Below the pieces are notes generated by a model that was not told the DNA's origin, did no database searches, and saw only the letters and a program-made list of their open reading frames with translations. From Delphinapterus leucas (taxonomy: Eukaryota; Chordata; Mammalia; Artiodactyla; Monodontidae), in assembly GCF_002288925.2 (NCBI RefSeq), contig NW_022098069.1:69726312-69790311 (forward strand): a stretch of DNA of 64,000 nt. Direction: 5' to 3'. The translations under genes and the position numbers were made by a program. Positions 35,669 through 48,430 of this stretch are shown here, in pieces (within the stretch, counting starts at the first letter, position 1; the number at the start of each line of letters is the position of its first letter).

Positions 35669-38600
35669 CATGGTTTTGTGGGGATGGTTATTCCACTGGA
35701 GACCACAAAGTAACTGTCTCAAATAATTTTATTATTTTTAGACAAATGTGAAAATATAGACTTAATAAATAAGGTTAAGGTAATAATTTATTAAGAAAAA
35801 TATTCTTTACAGAAGAAGAAGAATTTGTTATCATAGTTTGTTTAGTTACAACCCTAAGTATAATTTATGTTTTGATTCATAAATATTTTATTTAAATTTA
35901 ATATTAAAGCAACACATCTGCTCTATCAAGTACAGCATATCTGTATCTATCTGAGTAACTTTAAAGGTTTTTTTGATTGTTTGTTTGACTTTTAAATACA
36001 CCCTTCTGCCTAACTTTTATTAGTGAATTGCCAAATTATTTGAAGGTAATTTTTCTCTTGTGAAATAAAACATATCTTTTAATTGTAAGCATATTGTTTT
36101 CTAAACTACACAATATACTTTTTAAAATAATGAAGTATTGAGATTTCTTTTTAATCTTTTATTTTAGGTTAAATATAGAATTAATATAATTGATTAGAAT
36201 AAGTATCATTATTGAGAGAGACCATTTTCTTTTATGTCTTTATGCAAAGGTTTATGTGGGAGAACATTAATATATTTAAAAGCATTTTTGTGAATTAAAT
36301 GACATCATATATATATAAATGTTTTATAATTATGCAAATATGAAATATTATGTGAGAATACTATTCTCATGACTTATAGTGGAAAAGATATATGAACATC
36401 ATAGTATTCATAGCATTTCTATAGTATGTATTTGTCTAATAGAAAACAATAAAGAAAAGTAAGTGCTGTACTTCTTAAGCTGTAGGTGAATATGCATTCC
36501 AGTGGCATGAACAGTCCTATGTGAAGACTCAGTAACCCATTTATCTTTTAAATTAGCAACCACTTCAATGGTTAAATGAATATTTCTAAACCCAAAATTA
36601 CCCTTCAGCATTACTGACTGGAAACTTAGTTAGTGTCCAAAACAAGCCTGTCACTAATCAACTTAGTCTCCAACGAAAGGAAAAGGAGGCATCAAATCTC
36701 AGCTGTGGATTTGTTCAGTTCCCTTATTCTAACCACATTAGTGCACTGTATTTTCCCACTTAGAGAAGCTTTTGTGTACTGAGCATGTGGCTGTTTAAAT
36801 GCCCCAGCGGGGCATCGAGAGGCTGTGAAAAAAGGAAAAATTATTTGGAACAATTTACATTCGTTCAAGGGCAACGTTAAGCATTTTACAGCTGCTTTAT
36901 TGCTATTCTTGTGCTGTTTAAGCTGTCTTTCATGTCAAAAGTCCTTTCCTGCTTACAGATCATCAGGAAGCATTCTGCTGCGTGCTGTTTGCCCAAGTTC
37001 CTCCAGGGCTCTGGGCCTTTGATCACGGATACCATTTGCAATCTGGTTAAAAATAGGAGGCTGCTGAGATAAGCCGGGGTCCTGGCAGTGAGGACCAGCC
37101 CTTTCCTTTTACTTTTTCAACTTTGTTCTATTGTTTTTTAATATGGGAACACATGATCCCTCACAGAAGAATCGTGTTCAGGAATTAGAGCACGCTTAGA
37201 GGTGTAAGAACTTTAAAGGTGAAGAGAGTTTATTAAAGATTTCCACTTCACGAACCCAGCCTCACCATTTCAGTAAGTTCAAGCTTTAAGAGACGTGATA
37301 TGTTATTTCCTTTGGGTGTAACCCAAGCAATACTCGCTTCTCTTACATTGAAGATATACTACTTGTTACCCATTTTCTAGCTTCTGCTCCCAGTGTGGCT
37401 TTGAAACTAGGGGAATACCTCTTTTACGGGAAAAAAAATTATGATCACGATTGTTGTTAGCAAACCTAACGTGAAAGTGCAAGAATATAATTGAAATTAC
37501 AGTTTGATAATGATCGTTATAAGGATCGAGCCAAAGAAAAATGACTCATTTTCATTTTCTATTTTACTTATTACTTATCAGTGCTTTCTTAAGTTTGGCT
37601 ACTTACTGAAAACAAAAGCATGAGGGTTCATTGTATACGGTTTCTTGTTTAGTTTCTCTAAGAATTTCAATGCCCATAATTTTATTAATTTACAACGTAG
37701 GGAGATGGTGACTTGTTCATTATTGTTTGCTTAAGCAACAAATCAAATATGCCACAAAGCATGAAATTAGAGACTTATTTGGAAATAAAACATATTCGAG
37801 GTGGTAAAAATACCATAACTTTGAATACTAGAATATCAATATGATACTCAGGGTGAAATATTTAGTATGAAATGAAAGGTACTAGAAGGGGTCTTGGGAG
37901 TTTAATGAATTTCTCTGCCAGCAGGCAGGACCATTTATTTGTTCATTTACCCAAATAAAGATCTGTGCAAAGCCAAATGCTGTAATGTAAAGCAGGATAT
38001 GAGGGTGCCGTCAAAGAGGCTAAAAGGGTGTTTGTTTTAATGGCACGTCCATTCTTGGCAGCTGTGGAGCCTGTGTACATTTTGCAGGGACAGGGAGGAA
38101 TTAGTCAAAGGAAGCACTGTGGGAATAAATTTGGAGAGTGGGGCTGGGGAGTGAGATCTGAGGCGGAGGAATGAGTTTATACACATTTCGGGATAAAAGG
38201 GCTTTTGGAGTGTTACTGGGTCTGCAGGTGACGCAGTGATGCGTGGTCGGAGCACCGTGTGATGGGAAGTGTGGTGGGTGTGAGTAACTGGGCTGGGAGT
38301 GGAGGTTTGGGGGGAGTTTTCAGAGCTGGACAGGGGGTGGATCATGGACGACCATACGTGCTGTGCACATTGAATTCTATTACTATTCTTCTCTAATCGC
38401 AGTGTAATAAGTTTTGCTGCTGGGTTTTCTGTATTAATTCGTATTTTTTAAAATTCCTATTTGCCTAACTTTCAAAATAGAGCAGAAAACTTTATAAGTT
38501 GTTTCGGTGTTTGTGTTTGACTGTCACCAAGTGTGATAGCTTACACTCCAGCAGACCCAATACTCCAGTTTAATTAGATCAAGCTTCACATTACAAACCG

Positions 38601-40199
38601 TCCTACATATAACAAATGTTCCAATCCATATCTTTAGAATGGAGACAGTTGTCTCTGAAAAGGTGTCCTTCCTCCTGAAAGTCCAACTCAGAGGTTTTCT
38701 GAGCTTGGTGTTGTGATTACTGCTGCTTTGAGTACCTTGACCTGCAGAATATACACCTTTGTCACTTTGCAGTGTCCTGCGATGGGCATTTTATATCTCT
38801 GTCTAGAAGCGGTAACGGAGTTAGGCGTACCAAGGGAAAGGATTGGATTTCAGTGAAAAGATGCAATATACACTTGCACTAATGTCTGGAAAATCAACTT
38901 GCTCCTGAATTTTAAAGGACTGTGGGAGGAATCTGAAATTTTTGCAATACCCTTTTACGATATACCCTGGTAAAGTCATTTGGCCCCTGAGCCTCAGAAG
39001 GTTAATTGGATCCTTCGTAATGAGTGATTACACCCCATCACAGATGGTTTGGGAGTTTATTTATTAATTAAAACATTGTTATTGTTCAGGCAATAACACT
39101 GAGGTACTAAATTCAACTCTCTTTTATTGAATGGATTGTTCTAAATTTGTTAGTTTTATGGCTTCTGTAATGAAAATTATTAAAAATGGGCACTAAGAAC
39201 CAACTTAAATTAAAAAAAAAACCCTGTGTTGCTCAAGTATGTTTCTCATCTACACGTCTAGCAAATAGCTTTTATGTAAATTTGAACCTGCTTTGAGCTT
39301 TGGGGGACAAGTAAAATAGTACTAAATCGGGTATTTGCCATGTAGCAGAGGTAGCCACTGAGTGGTAATTTTGTTGGTTAAAGGAGTGACTCTTAATAAC
39401 GAGAAAGCCGTAGAGAAGCAGGAGGGTGGGGAAGGTAAGGCTTGACACTGCTGTGTAATTAAGCAAGGGAGCGAAATAGTTTGTGAACACAGTTCTGTAT
39501 CTCCTTTGCCTCTCCTCCTTCTTCCTTTCTTGTTTCCCAGTTTTGCTTTCTTCTTTCTCTTGTTCTCCTTTGCTGTAATATATATATTTATTGCCGATTT
39601 TAGAGCTCAGTAAGTGTCACATGTATGTAATTTTCCTTAATGGAAAAGCTTATTACTTTTTCCAATGGCTGATCTATGAAGGAAAATTTATTTCAAAGAG
39701 GCCCATTGTATAAATGTGTCAGGAATTTGTGATATCTTATGTGGCACCTTCCCAAGAAAGAGGGAGAAAGATACTAATTAACATTACTACAGCATATGCA
39801 TGTACTAAAACAGGTTCTGTTAAGGGATTAAATCTTCTGCAGGAAAAGAAATAAAGGGATCCTAAAAGTGGCTACTGCATTAAACCCCACAGTTGTAGAA
39901 GAATAATTTGCAAGGATGCCTTTTTCTTTAATCATTTTACCTCTTAGATTTTCTCTTCTTTTAAGGATGTTCTCTGTCTCAGTACTTGAATTCTCAGATT
40001 TTAGTATACGTGTCTCTGGGGAATGGAGAGCTGTGGAGAAGCTCAAATACCTCAAATAAGAAGGTCTACATAACAGTTACGGTGGTTGAGAAGATGAGGA
40101 ACTTTCATGCTGGAAAGACTGGGTCTTTCAGATGTTTGAGAGATTGTTATATGGGATCATTTATGAAGACCATCCCCCAAATCTAGACCACCAGGACTT
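35073..40199. other. Mostly unique, repeat-poor 5-kb stretch
   Basis: Apart from the microsatellite at 35589-35667 I see no interspersed repeat that I can name. Within it 36800-36814 (tgccccagcggggca) is a short GC palindrome in AT-rich surroundings. The 102-codon minus frame at 38037-38345 has no recognisable product. It is a possible home for conserved non-coding sequence. Confidence 0.4.
35589..35667. repeat. Compound (TA)n(TG)n(TA)n microsatellite
   Basis: A TA run passes into TG repeats with one interruption, then back into a second, longer TA run. It is clearly simple sequence and likely unstable in length. Confidence 0.93.
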
Positions 40200-40213
40200 G
40201 AAATAGTATGGGG

Positions 40214-40560
40214 GGGACTTCCCTGGTGGCACAGTGGTTGGGAATCCGCCTGCCAATGCAGGGGACACGGGTTCAATCCCTGGTCCGGGAAGATCCCACA
40301 TGCCGCGGAGCAACCAAGCTCGTGTGCCACAACTACTGAGCCTGCGCTCAAGAGCCCGCGTGACACAACTACTGAAGGCTGCGCGCCTAGAGCCCGTGCT
40401 CCGCAACAAGAGAAGCCACTGCAGCGAGAAGCCTGCGCACCACAACGAAGAGTAGCCCCCGCTCGCCGCAACTAGAGAAAGCCCACAGACAGCAACGAAG
40501 ACCCAACGTAGCCAAAAATAAATAAATAATAAATAGATAAATTTATATATTAAAAACAAA
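40214..40560 (+). mobile_element. CHR-type SINE, long subtype
   Basis: The head is 'gacttccctggtggcacagt'. It has box B-like ggttcaatccc, then the extended body with repeated 'acaactactga' and 'gcaacgaag' modules. It ends 'acgtagccaaaaataaataa' in an AAATA-rich tail. Likely target duplications are gaaatagtatgggg (40200-40213) and gaagtagtatgagg (40561-40574), 12 of 14 identical. At about 347 bp it is longer than the other copies here. Open frames across it are artefacts of its composition. Confidence 0.9.
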
Positions 40561-40574
40561 GAAGTAGTATGAGG

Positions 40575-43500
40575 GATAGGAAAACTTTATGTAGACTTCT
40601 AGTTGTAGATACTTCATGATTTTGAGGGGAAGGCTCTAGTGCTTAAGACACCAACATTTACAAGTGCCAGGCTCCTAGGAATGGTAAGACCCTTAGACAG
40701 TTCTCTGACAGTCCACTGTGGCATTCTCAGGATCAGATCCCTTTAAAAACAAAAAATACACCAAACTAAAACAATCTTAAATGAATCTCAATATTGAGAG
40801 AAGAATAATATGTATACAGAATTTTCGCAAAGGAAAAAAAAGAGGTACCTAAAAGCTCCTGTGTCAGAGCAATTTCCTTTGAAATTGCTATGTGGGAGGT
40901 ACTAAGAAACGGAAACATTTTGGTCCTGGTAAATTTAGGAGACTTTGCAATTATACGTCACAAGATATCACTAGAGATTTCCAATGAGTAAAACTGCTGT
41001 AAACATTCAACGTATAAAATTCTTAGACATTATCCACAGGTATTGGAGGATTCATGTATGAGATAAACGTTATCAATGTGAAGAGTAAAAACCTAAGGTG
41101 AAACTCAGATATTGGAAATCATCCCAGTTGACCCGGGGAAGAAACCCTACATCTGTGGTGGATTGTATTAAGGACTTCAGAATGCAAGGATTCTTTTCTG
41201 ATAGTTAGAAATGTAGTTGCTTTATGACTTTGGGAAAGGCTCTGAGATGTTAATGTGTCTGAAGAGAGGTTGTATGCATCGGTAGGGTGTGGATCAGTAA
41301 TGGTTTGGTGGACTTGGGGGGAGCTGTAGTTTGGCTCTATCTATCAGAAAGAGCATAGGGTGAGGGAAATGCTTCCACTTAGAGAATATCATACTTATGG
41401 AAAGAGACACTGGGTACCACTAATATGAAAATCATCTAACTACCCCCGTTTAATCTGGTTCTATGATCATCTTCAGATTATAAGTTGACTTCTATGCACC
41501 TGCTAATTTAAAAAGAAAAACTTCAGAAGATGTGAATATATAGTCTTTTGGGCAGTTTTATATTTTACTCTGTGTTACTACAGTCAAAACATTGATTGTA
41601 CACAGTGTCTTGTGAATTATATTATTCTGAGGTGTTAATGTGTAGTTCAGACAACTTTTTTCACCGGCATGATCACTTCATACAACATTTTGAACTAGAC
41701 CCAGGATTTTGATGATTACCCTCTGAAAAACTTCATCTGGGACTCAATGACTGGTTTGTGTAAGTTAGAAAACGTTGCCTCTTCCTGTGAGTAGAGTTGG
41801 AGATAGTGATGACAAGGGAATTTGGTGGGAAGAAGCCAAGAGGTTATTTGTGGCCACTGTAACATCACCAGGTCATAATCAGAGAGATGATAGAAAGCAT
41901 TCCCACTAGATGTGTCCACACAAGGTTCACCCCTTTGAGGACACATATACTAAGAACTCAACTCACTTCCCTTTAGTGGCTCAAGTCTTCAGACTTTCTT
42001 TCCAGTTTTCACAAAGCGTTTGTTTCCAGACTTGACCATCAGTTGAAGCTTAGAGGTTTCCATGTGTTTTCCTAACCCTATCGTTTCAGTAGGCCTTTAT
42101 TTCCTGAGGTCTGTTTTTCTCTGTAGGTTTCATTCCTTTTTTATTTTCTTTGCTTGAATAAACAGCAACTTTTAGGCCAAACAGAACGGAGCATGAAGTA
42201 TATCCTATAAATCTATGAATGGCACAAGGGCACGCCCGGTTTTGGAGCTCTTACTCCCTTCTGTATTATTTGCTACTCATGAGTGTAACCTAGCTTATTC
42301 ATGCCTATATTTTCATACACCTTTTCCTTTCCTATCATTTCATGTTTAATACAGATCTATTCAGGATTTTCACTGGGGCTGCTTCCTAATCTTATTTCAT
42401 AGGCATCAATATAAGATTTCCACTTAAAAACAAAAACAAACAAAGAATAAACCTCTTCCAGATTTTCTGATAAAGATAGGTGTCTGTGGAGTGCATTGGC
42501 CTCATACCTTTGAAAATAATATGTTGGTTTATGATGATTAAAAGGGAGAAGTGGAATGGGAATAGAAAAAAGTAGCAATAGCTTGCCTACAAGAGACTCA
42601 GATTAGATGTAAGAGCAGGACGAGGGAGGTGTGAGTATTGACGTGGGTAGAGATTTACCTACCATGCATGGGAACATGCCAGGAGGCCAGCCAGGGAAAC
42701 AGCTCAATGGGAGATACCAGGAGAGCTAAGACCTCATTACGAAGCTGGGTGACTGCATCAGAATGGGCACTTGAATTCCAGTGTACACACATTTAAACTT
42801 CCCAACCCAGGTCCTCCGTTTCAGTCAAGAGTACACCCAAGTCATCCCCAGTGTAGAGTTATCATTGCATGATCCACGGTCCTGTAAGCCCCTCAGTTAT
42901 CTAAAGGTCTCCACTTTTTTGGGAGCTCAGGGGCTGGTTAAGAAGCCTTAACATTTTTCTATTAAAAATGACACACACACCTTTTCCCCTTCAGTGGTAC
43001 GTACAAATCTAGTTAGCTGAATGTATTTTAGAAACAATCCTACCACTGCCACAATGGGTGATGACACACGTTTAGTAATATATGATAGTAAGATTAGTTG
43101 GTATTTGCTGTCACATGCCATTAATTCATCAAGTCAATTCCTGTTTGTTCTGAATTTCATCCAAGAGCCCCAAAATATGTGATTCCATGACACATTCTGT
43201 CAGGAACTTGGCAATGTCCCTTATCTGTCCTCCCTTTGCCTGGCCAGGCCTATTTTAGGATCTCTTGACAGTGGTCCAACACCCATGTTACAAACCTTTA
43301 AATTTTGACCTGTTGTCTCTGATTCATTCAGCTCCTGTTCCTCTTTGTCTGATCTTTTCATAATTCCTTTATTCTTGTCTCCTTTCCTTTATCACCTTTC
43401 TTAGTGCCAGTCTTCTCTTCCATCCACATATAATCTATCCATCTTCACTGTCAGTTTCCTGGTCATCCTCAACCAGCACGTGATGGTACTGTACTTCTTT

Positions 43501-43688
43501 ACAACATATTTTCGCATTGTAACATAAAATATTATGCCTATTCAATGGCATAAAAAGATTTGTGACACTATGCTTATGTCTTACATAGGTAGGTCTGCCC
43601 TCATCATCTTGTTGGGGAGTTGAGCAGTTTATCATACAGATTTCCTCCATCCCTAAGGACAACCAGAATCAAGGCTTTTACACACGGA
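40575..43688. other. Unique sequence, nothing recognised
   Basis: About 3 kb without an identifiable repeat. Minus-strand frames 41716-41946, 42357-42578 and 43435-43662 have no recognisable domain. Pyrimidine-rich runs occur around 43300-43430. Confidence 0.4.
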
Positions 43689-43707
43689 AATAATAATAAA
43701 TACCTTG

Positions 43708-43895
43708 GGGCTTCCCTGGTGGCGCAGTGGTTGAGAGTCCGCCTGCCGATGCAGGGGACACGGGTTCGTGCCCCGGTCCAGGAAGATCCCACATGCTGCG
43801 GAGCGGCTGGGCCCGTGAGCCATGGCCGCTGAGCCTGCGCGTCTGGAGCCTGTGCTCCGCAACGGGAGAGGCCACGACGGTGAGACGCCTGCATA

Positions 43896-43939
<44 letters not shown>
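43708..43939 (+). mobile_element. CHR-2-like SINE with a (CA)22 tail
   Basis: Complete short-type SINE starting 'gggcttccctggtggcgcag', with box A tggcgcagtgg and box B ggttcgtgccc. A 19-bp perfect target duplication, aataataataaataccttg, lies at 43689-43707 and 43940-43958. Instead of a plain A tail it ends in (CA)22 at 43897-43940, directly against the second target copy. The open frames crossing it on both strands (43604-44072) contain translated CA/TG repeats and are not genes. Confidence 0.95.

Positions 43940-43940
<1 letters not shown>
43897..43940. repeat. (CA)22 microsatellite in SINE tail
   Basis: 44 bp of uninterrupted CA sits at the SINE 3' end, bounded by the target duplication. 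The repeat must therefore have arisen within, or arrived with, the SINE. Confidence 0.95.
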
Positions 43941-43942
<2 letters not shown>

Positions 43943-43958
43943 AATAATAAATACCTTG

Positions 43959-44279
43959 TACGTGGCATCCTGGCTTCTGAGTGGGGACAAAAGATGTATC
44001 AAGCTGCAAGCCTGGTATAATTTTCTTGAGAACATAGAAGAAAGATGATTTAAACAGGGTTTTCATCATCACAGATTCTGTGTGTCTTTGTAATGCCCTG
44101 GCCAGTTAATTTCGTCTCTGCCTTTTGCTATGTAGTCTCCATTGGATTATTCTGATACCCCCTGGAGTGAGAAAAAACAACTTTTTCCATTTCTGGAAAT
44201 AAAGAATCAGAAATATTCTTTAGGCATCTTTACTACAGACTTCTTTTCTCTTTGTTCCTAAGTAAAGGAATGGGAAGAT
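43959..44279. other. Short unique spacer
   Basis: No repeat or gene seen between the SINE and the L1M fragment. Confidence 0.45.
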
Positions 44280-44609
44280 TAAGATGAATCTTGAGGACAT
44301 TATGCTATGTGAAATAAACCAGTCACAAAAGAAAAACTACCACATATGTCTACTTACATGAGGTACCTAGAGGAGTCAAATTCGTAGTGATAGAATGGTT
44401 GTCAGGGACTGGAGGGAGGCGGGAATGAGGAGTTATTATTTAATGGATACAGAGTTTCAGTTTTGCAAGACGAGAATAGTTCTGTAGATGGATGGTGGTG
44501 ATGGTAGCACAACAATGTGAGTGCATTTAATGCCACCTAACTGCACACTTAATCGTGAAGATGATCAATTTCATGTTATGTGTATTTTACGCCTATTAAA
44601 ATTTTTTTA
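44280..44609 (+). repeat. L1M (L1MC/L1ME-like) 3' end
   Basis: Ordered blocks: 'gaatcttgaggacattatgc', 'atgtgaaataaaccagtcac', 'catgaggtacctagaggagt', 'acagagtttcagttttgcaa', 'tagatggatggtggtgatgg' and 'tcatgttatgtgtattttac', ending before a short A/T tail. This is a well-known old L1 3' region. Confidence 0.82.
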
Positions 44610-44637
44610 GACTTCGCTTCTGACATGTGAAACTAAT

Positions 44638-44845
44638 TATAGGTTGCCTACTATGTGCCAGATGTTGAACTAGATACTTCACATACATTTTTCCTGCTAA
44701 ATATTATTATTCTCATTTTACAAGTGAAGAAACAGAAGTTTATAGGAGTTAAAATAATTTCATGAGATTATGCAATAAAGCAGCAGAAATGAAATCTGAA
44801 TCCAAGCCCCTGTAGTCTTCATTACCCCACACTGCTGCTTCCCAC
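44638..44845 (-). repeat. MIR SINE
   Basis: Reversed MIR: 'gcctactatgtgccagatgt', 'tattattctcattttacaag', 'tgaagaaacagaagtttat', 'gaaatctgaatccaagcccc' and 'tcttcattaccccacactgc'. Close to full length. Confidence 0.82.
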
Positions 44846-44872
44846 GTGGAACGAACAGACTTGTGCAGACAC

Positions 44873-44891
44873 AAACACACACACACACACA
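44873..44891. repeat. Short (CA)n run
   Basis: About nine CA units. Confidence 0.85.
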
Positions 44892-47012
44892 ATTCTGTAT
44901 TTTCATCTTGGTGCATAATACTTATTACTCCTTAGCTTAAATTAATTGTGTTAATTACCATAAATACAAATGTTGATGCTAACCACTTAATTAAAATGGC
45001 AAAGTTAATCCACATAATTACCTTATAGTACATGGCATGGAGCAGTTCTCATGGCTAAACGAATCCGAGAGGAAGAAGTGCCTGTGTACGAACAGCTTTT
45101 TTGTTGCCTCAGGAAGCGGGGAATGAGTCTGATTGCTTAGGCTTCAGGCTTTGCAATTACACCCTGGCATTTCAGAAACGGCGATTTAAAATTTAAGCTC
45201 CAAAAAGGCTCAAGACCAAGTCCGTCATCTGACATTTTTTTCTCCCACGGTTTGGGATCACTTTTAAATGGTATCTTGTGGAACCGCTGGAAGATTTTTC
45301 TAAGCATTGTTTTTGTTTGTTTGTCTTGTTTTTGCCTCTGAATGAACTTCATATGTGTTCACTGCGTAACAGGAACAGTCTGTCGATTGGAGAAATTGGG
45401 TCCCCAGTACACAAAATGGCCTCAGCCTTGCTGGAGCGCGTATTTCCTGAGTAGTGGGCACAGATGCAGGGTAATTGGCTACGTCCCGGTTGTAAGTACA
45501 GGTATGGTAACTGTGGGCCCGAGGGGAACCTCCATTTTGGGTTGTAGTTTATTATTAGGTGAGGAAATGACTGGACACCTCCAGCTGCCATTAATCAGCC
45601 ACAGAGTCAGACTGGAGCCAAGTGAGAAGCCTGCGGGTGGACCCTCCCAGCGCTGTGGAAATACAAGAAGACAGAGACAAATGGTTTCCAGCCTAGCAGC
45701 ACTAAGCCCTGCCCTTTCACAGTCCTTAACATGCGTGTTCAAATTGATTTAGTTCATTTACCCCCCTCAACCTAACCATCTATTTTCCTTGAAGACTGAC
45801 AGTTTTATGTGTTGCTACCATGTTATTATGTGTTGCTGCTCCGCCGGTAGCTATAGTGTTTCAGAAACTTTTACCGTCAGACCTAAAGGATGAGTGAGGA
45901 GGGGAGGGGTGTGGAGAAAGGAAGGTGAGGGTGCATCATTTTAATTCCTTTTTTATGGGGTGGCAAAACATGCCCATCACGGCACCGGCTTTCTCTCTCC
46001 TCTCTCCCTCTCTTTTCTTTATTCCTTTTCTGTGTCAATGATTTCCATGAAAAAGCCTTGAATAAAATTTCTCACTTGAGAAACACATCTGTCAGGTGAT
46101 GTCAACGCCTGGCTTACTCCTCTTCCTGTTGGGTTGCAAGCATGGCATTCTCTCATGTTCCTGGAATGCTGACATAGTCGAGTGGCGAAAGCCAAACACA
46201 GGTAGGGTCAAGCTGAAAAAATCGACGGGGGCCTTCTGTCCTCAGCTGAGCTTTGGAGGGAATGGGAAGAATCCACAAGCAATTTATTGTCCCTGCTGCT
46301 ATGTCAATTCAGAAAAGGGGGATGGTGGAGATAAAAAAAAAAAAACACGAGACAGCAAACAGCCCCCTGTCAGCTGCAGGGACTTCAGTCAAGACATTCC
46401 AAGGGCTTGTCCAGTTGGAGACATTTGCCTCAGGATAAGCAGGAATTCAGATCTGACACTCACCCTCAGCATTTTTGGAACTGGATGAAAGCGCCTTATC
46501 TGAACATGTAAGAATATTTCTGGCACTGAAGGCCAAAGACTAAAATTCAGAGTTAAAATAAATACTTGGAGAAGGAAAGGAAACAGTGAGGTTAAAGATT
46601 TGATCAGATATGAACCTCTAAGCTCGCTGGCTTTACCATAGCCTAGTTTTATTCCATCTGGTTTTCATGCACCAGTCTATGCAACAGCACTCAGAAACAC
46701 TCTCTTTTTACTCTTCCTGCTTTTGTGTCAAAGGGTAGCAGATGACAATTCCATTGATTTATGGAGACAAATACAAATAAAATAAGCAAAATAAAATTAG
46801 ATAAGCCAGTCTGAAGTGTGTAACCAGTTATGAGTATTATCCACTCTTTCCTGTGCACCAGTATTTAGTTATATACAGTATCTGATTCTATGCACTAATG
46901 ATCATTATTACCCAGTAAGAGAAAAGGTTTAAAACCTTATCCTTAGAATGAATTTGCTATTTTATGATAAAATGGAATCTTGGAGAAGGACACTTAGTGA
47001 GATAGACACATG

Positions 47013-47014
<2 letters not shown>

Positions 47015-47049
<35 letters not shown>
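47015..47049. repeat. (CA)17 microsatellite
   Basis: Uninterrupted CA run followed by a T run; no flanking element recognised. Confidence 0.93.
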
Positions 47050-47051
<2 letters not shown>

Positions 47052-48392
47052 TTTTAAAAAAGTACTGTTACTCTAGTACAGATTAAGCTTAAGGATCGGG
47101 GTTTTAGTCACCTAGTGACTTTCCCGGTGGGCCTTCTCTGGGTAGCTGGAGGTCACAGGGAGGACCCTGTCCCCAGCCCTGAGTGGGTGTTGAAATGGTA
47201 TATGTGGTAATCCTTGCACCGTAAGCATTAGATGACAGTCCCTTGTTTCCCTGAAGTTCTCAGGGTTTGCACGGTTGACTGTTCCTAATCCGAGGTCACC
47301 TCAGTGACACACGGAGTTCCTCTGAAGCAGGGCACCCGTAGGGCCTTAGGGAAATGAAGCATGTGGTTACTTTAGCCAGACATTCAGTCTCCGTTTGATG
47401 ACTGCGGGATGAGTGAGAAAGCCTTACTGAAGTCCACAGGCCTTTCTTCAATCTCGTGCTCAAGTATTGTTGTGGGTTTGGTGCTTGGAGTATTGATTCA
47501 GCCCTGCCTTGCGAGGTCCAGGTGGGCAAATGAATTACCCACACTGGCCGTCTGCAACAACTGAACTTTCCTTGATGGGATGCTATGCAAATAGCACTTG
47601 GTAACACAAACCTGCACAGTATGAAGATCCAACAGATCACAAAACTACTGCAGGGAATCGGTTCTCCTGACAGCAAACTTTCAGTTATTTAAAATTTCTT
47701 GTTAAAGAGCACGAGAACATATGTGCACAAACTACTCATTCATTGAAAAATTTACCTTTATTGTTTTGGAAATGTGATGCAGAAACTTTTATAATACTAC
47801 TGGGAAGTGGGAGATTGTATGACCATTTGTTCAGAATCCAAAATTGGGATATACATTGTAAAACATTAGTGCTGCCTTTCTGGGAACCCTAAAGCAGATG
47901 TTTGTAATCAAGAATGTTCCAGAAAATTGGAATAAGTGATTGCCACAGTAATAGCTTAAATAATATTGTAGTCGCCGTTAGTCATATTTTATCTGTGTCA
48001 ATCTTTTCCCTAACAAAGTAAAATAAAAATGAATCACTAAAAACATCTCTACTTGAATCATCCAAGGGAATCTCTTGAGAGTCAGAGGAGAATCCAGGCA
48101 GAGAAAGAACTGATAAAACCGGACATTTTAATCTGCCACTTTCTTCATCCTGCCAGAAAGTTAGCAGTCCAGTATGGCTTTCTGGTGTAGAAACTAAGCT
48201 TGAGAGTGATCGACAATGTATAAAAAACCTGTAATTAAAGACTTGGATGTCTTCTTTATTGGCTTTATCTTTTAAATAAGCACACCTCTTCAACTGTAGA
48301 CAAAGCCTCTCGGTGGCTATTTTTATTTGAACAAAATTGCATTTAAAATTGTCCAAAAAATGCAAGTTTTTTTTACACATTAAATCATGATT

Positions 48393-48397
48393 TGTGT

Positions 48398-48430
<33 letters not shown>
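48393..48430. repeat. (TG)n microsatellite
   Basis: TG run with a single tc interruption. On the minus strand it is translated as an alternating Thr-His stretch inside the chance open frame 47982-48533. Confidence 0.92.

Noticed and set aside
40214..40520. Internally repeated, regularly spaced acaactactga / gcaacgaag units suggesting an array
   Set aside because: These are modules of the long CHR-type SINE body, not a CRISPR-like or satellite array.
43604..44072. Open frames of 139 and 143 codons on the minus strand
   Set aside because: They are translations of the GC-rich CHR SINE and its CA tail.
45342..45752. 136-codon plus-strand frame in GC-richer sequence
   Set aside because: Two open frames on the opposite strand cover the same DNA, and I recognise no domain or splice sites. 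Base composition explains it.
46096..46488. 130-codon plus-strand frame starting with two Met codons
   Set aside because: The start looks hydrophobic like a signal peptide, but the rest has no recognisable domain and a poly-A-coded Lys run. There is no supporting gene structure.
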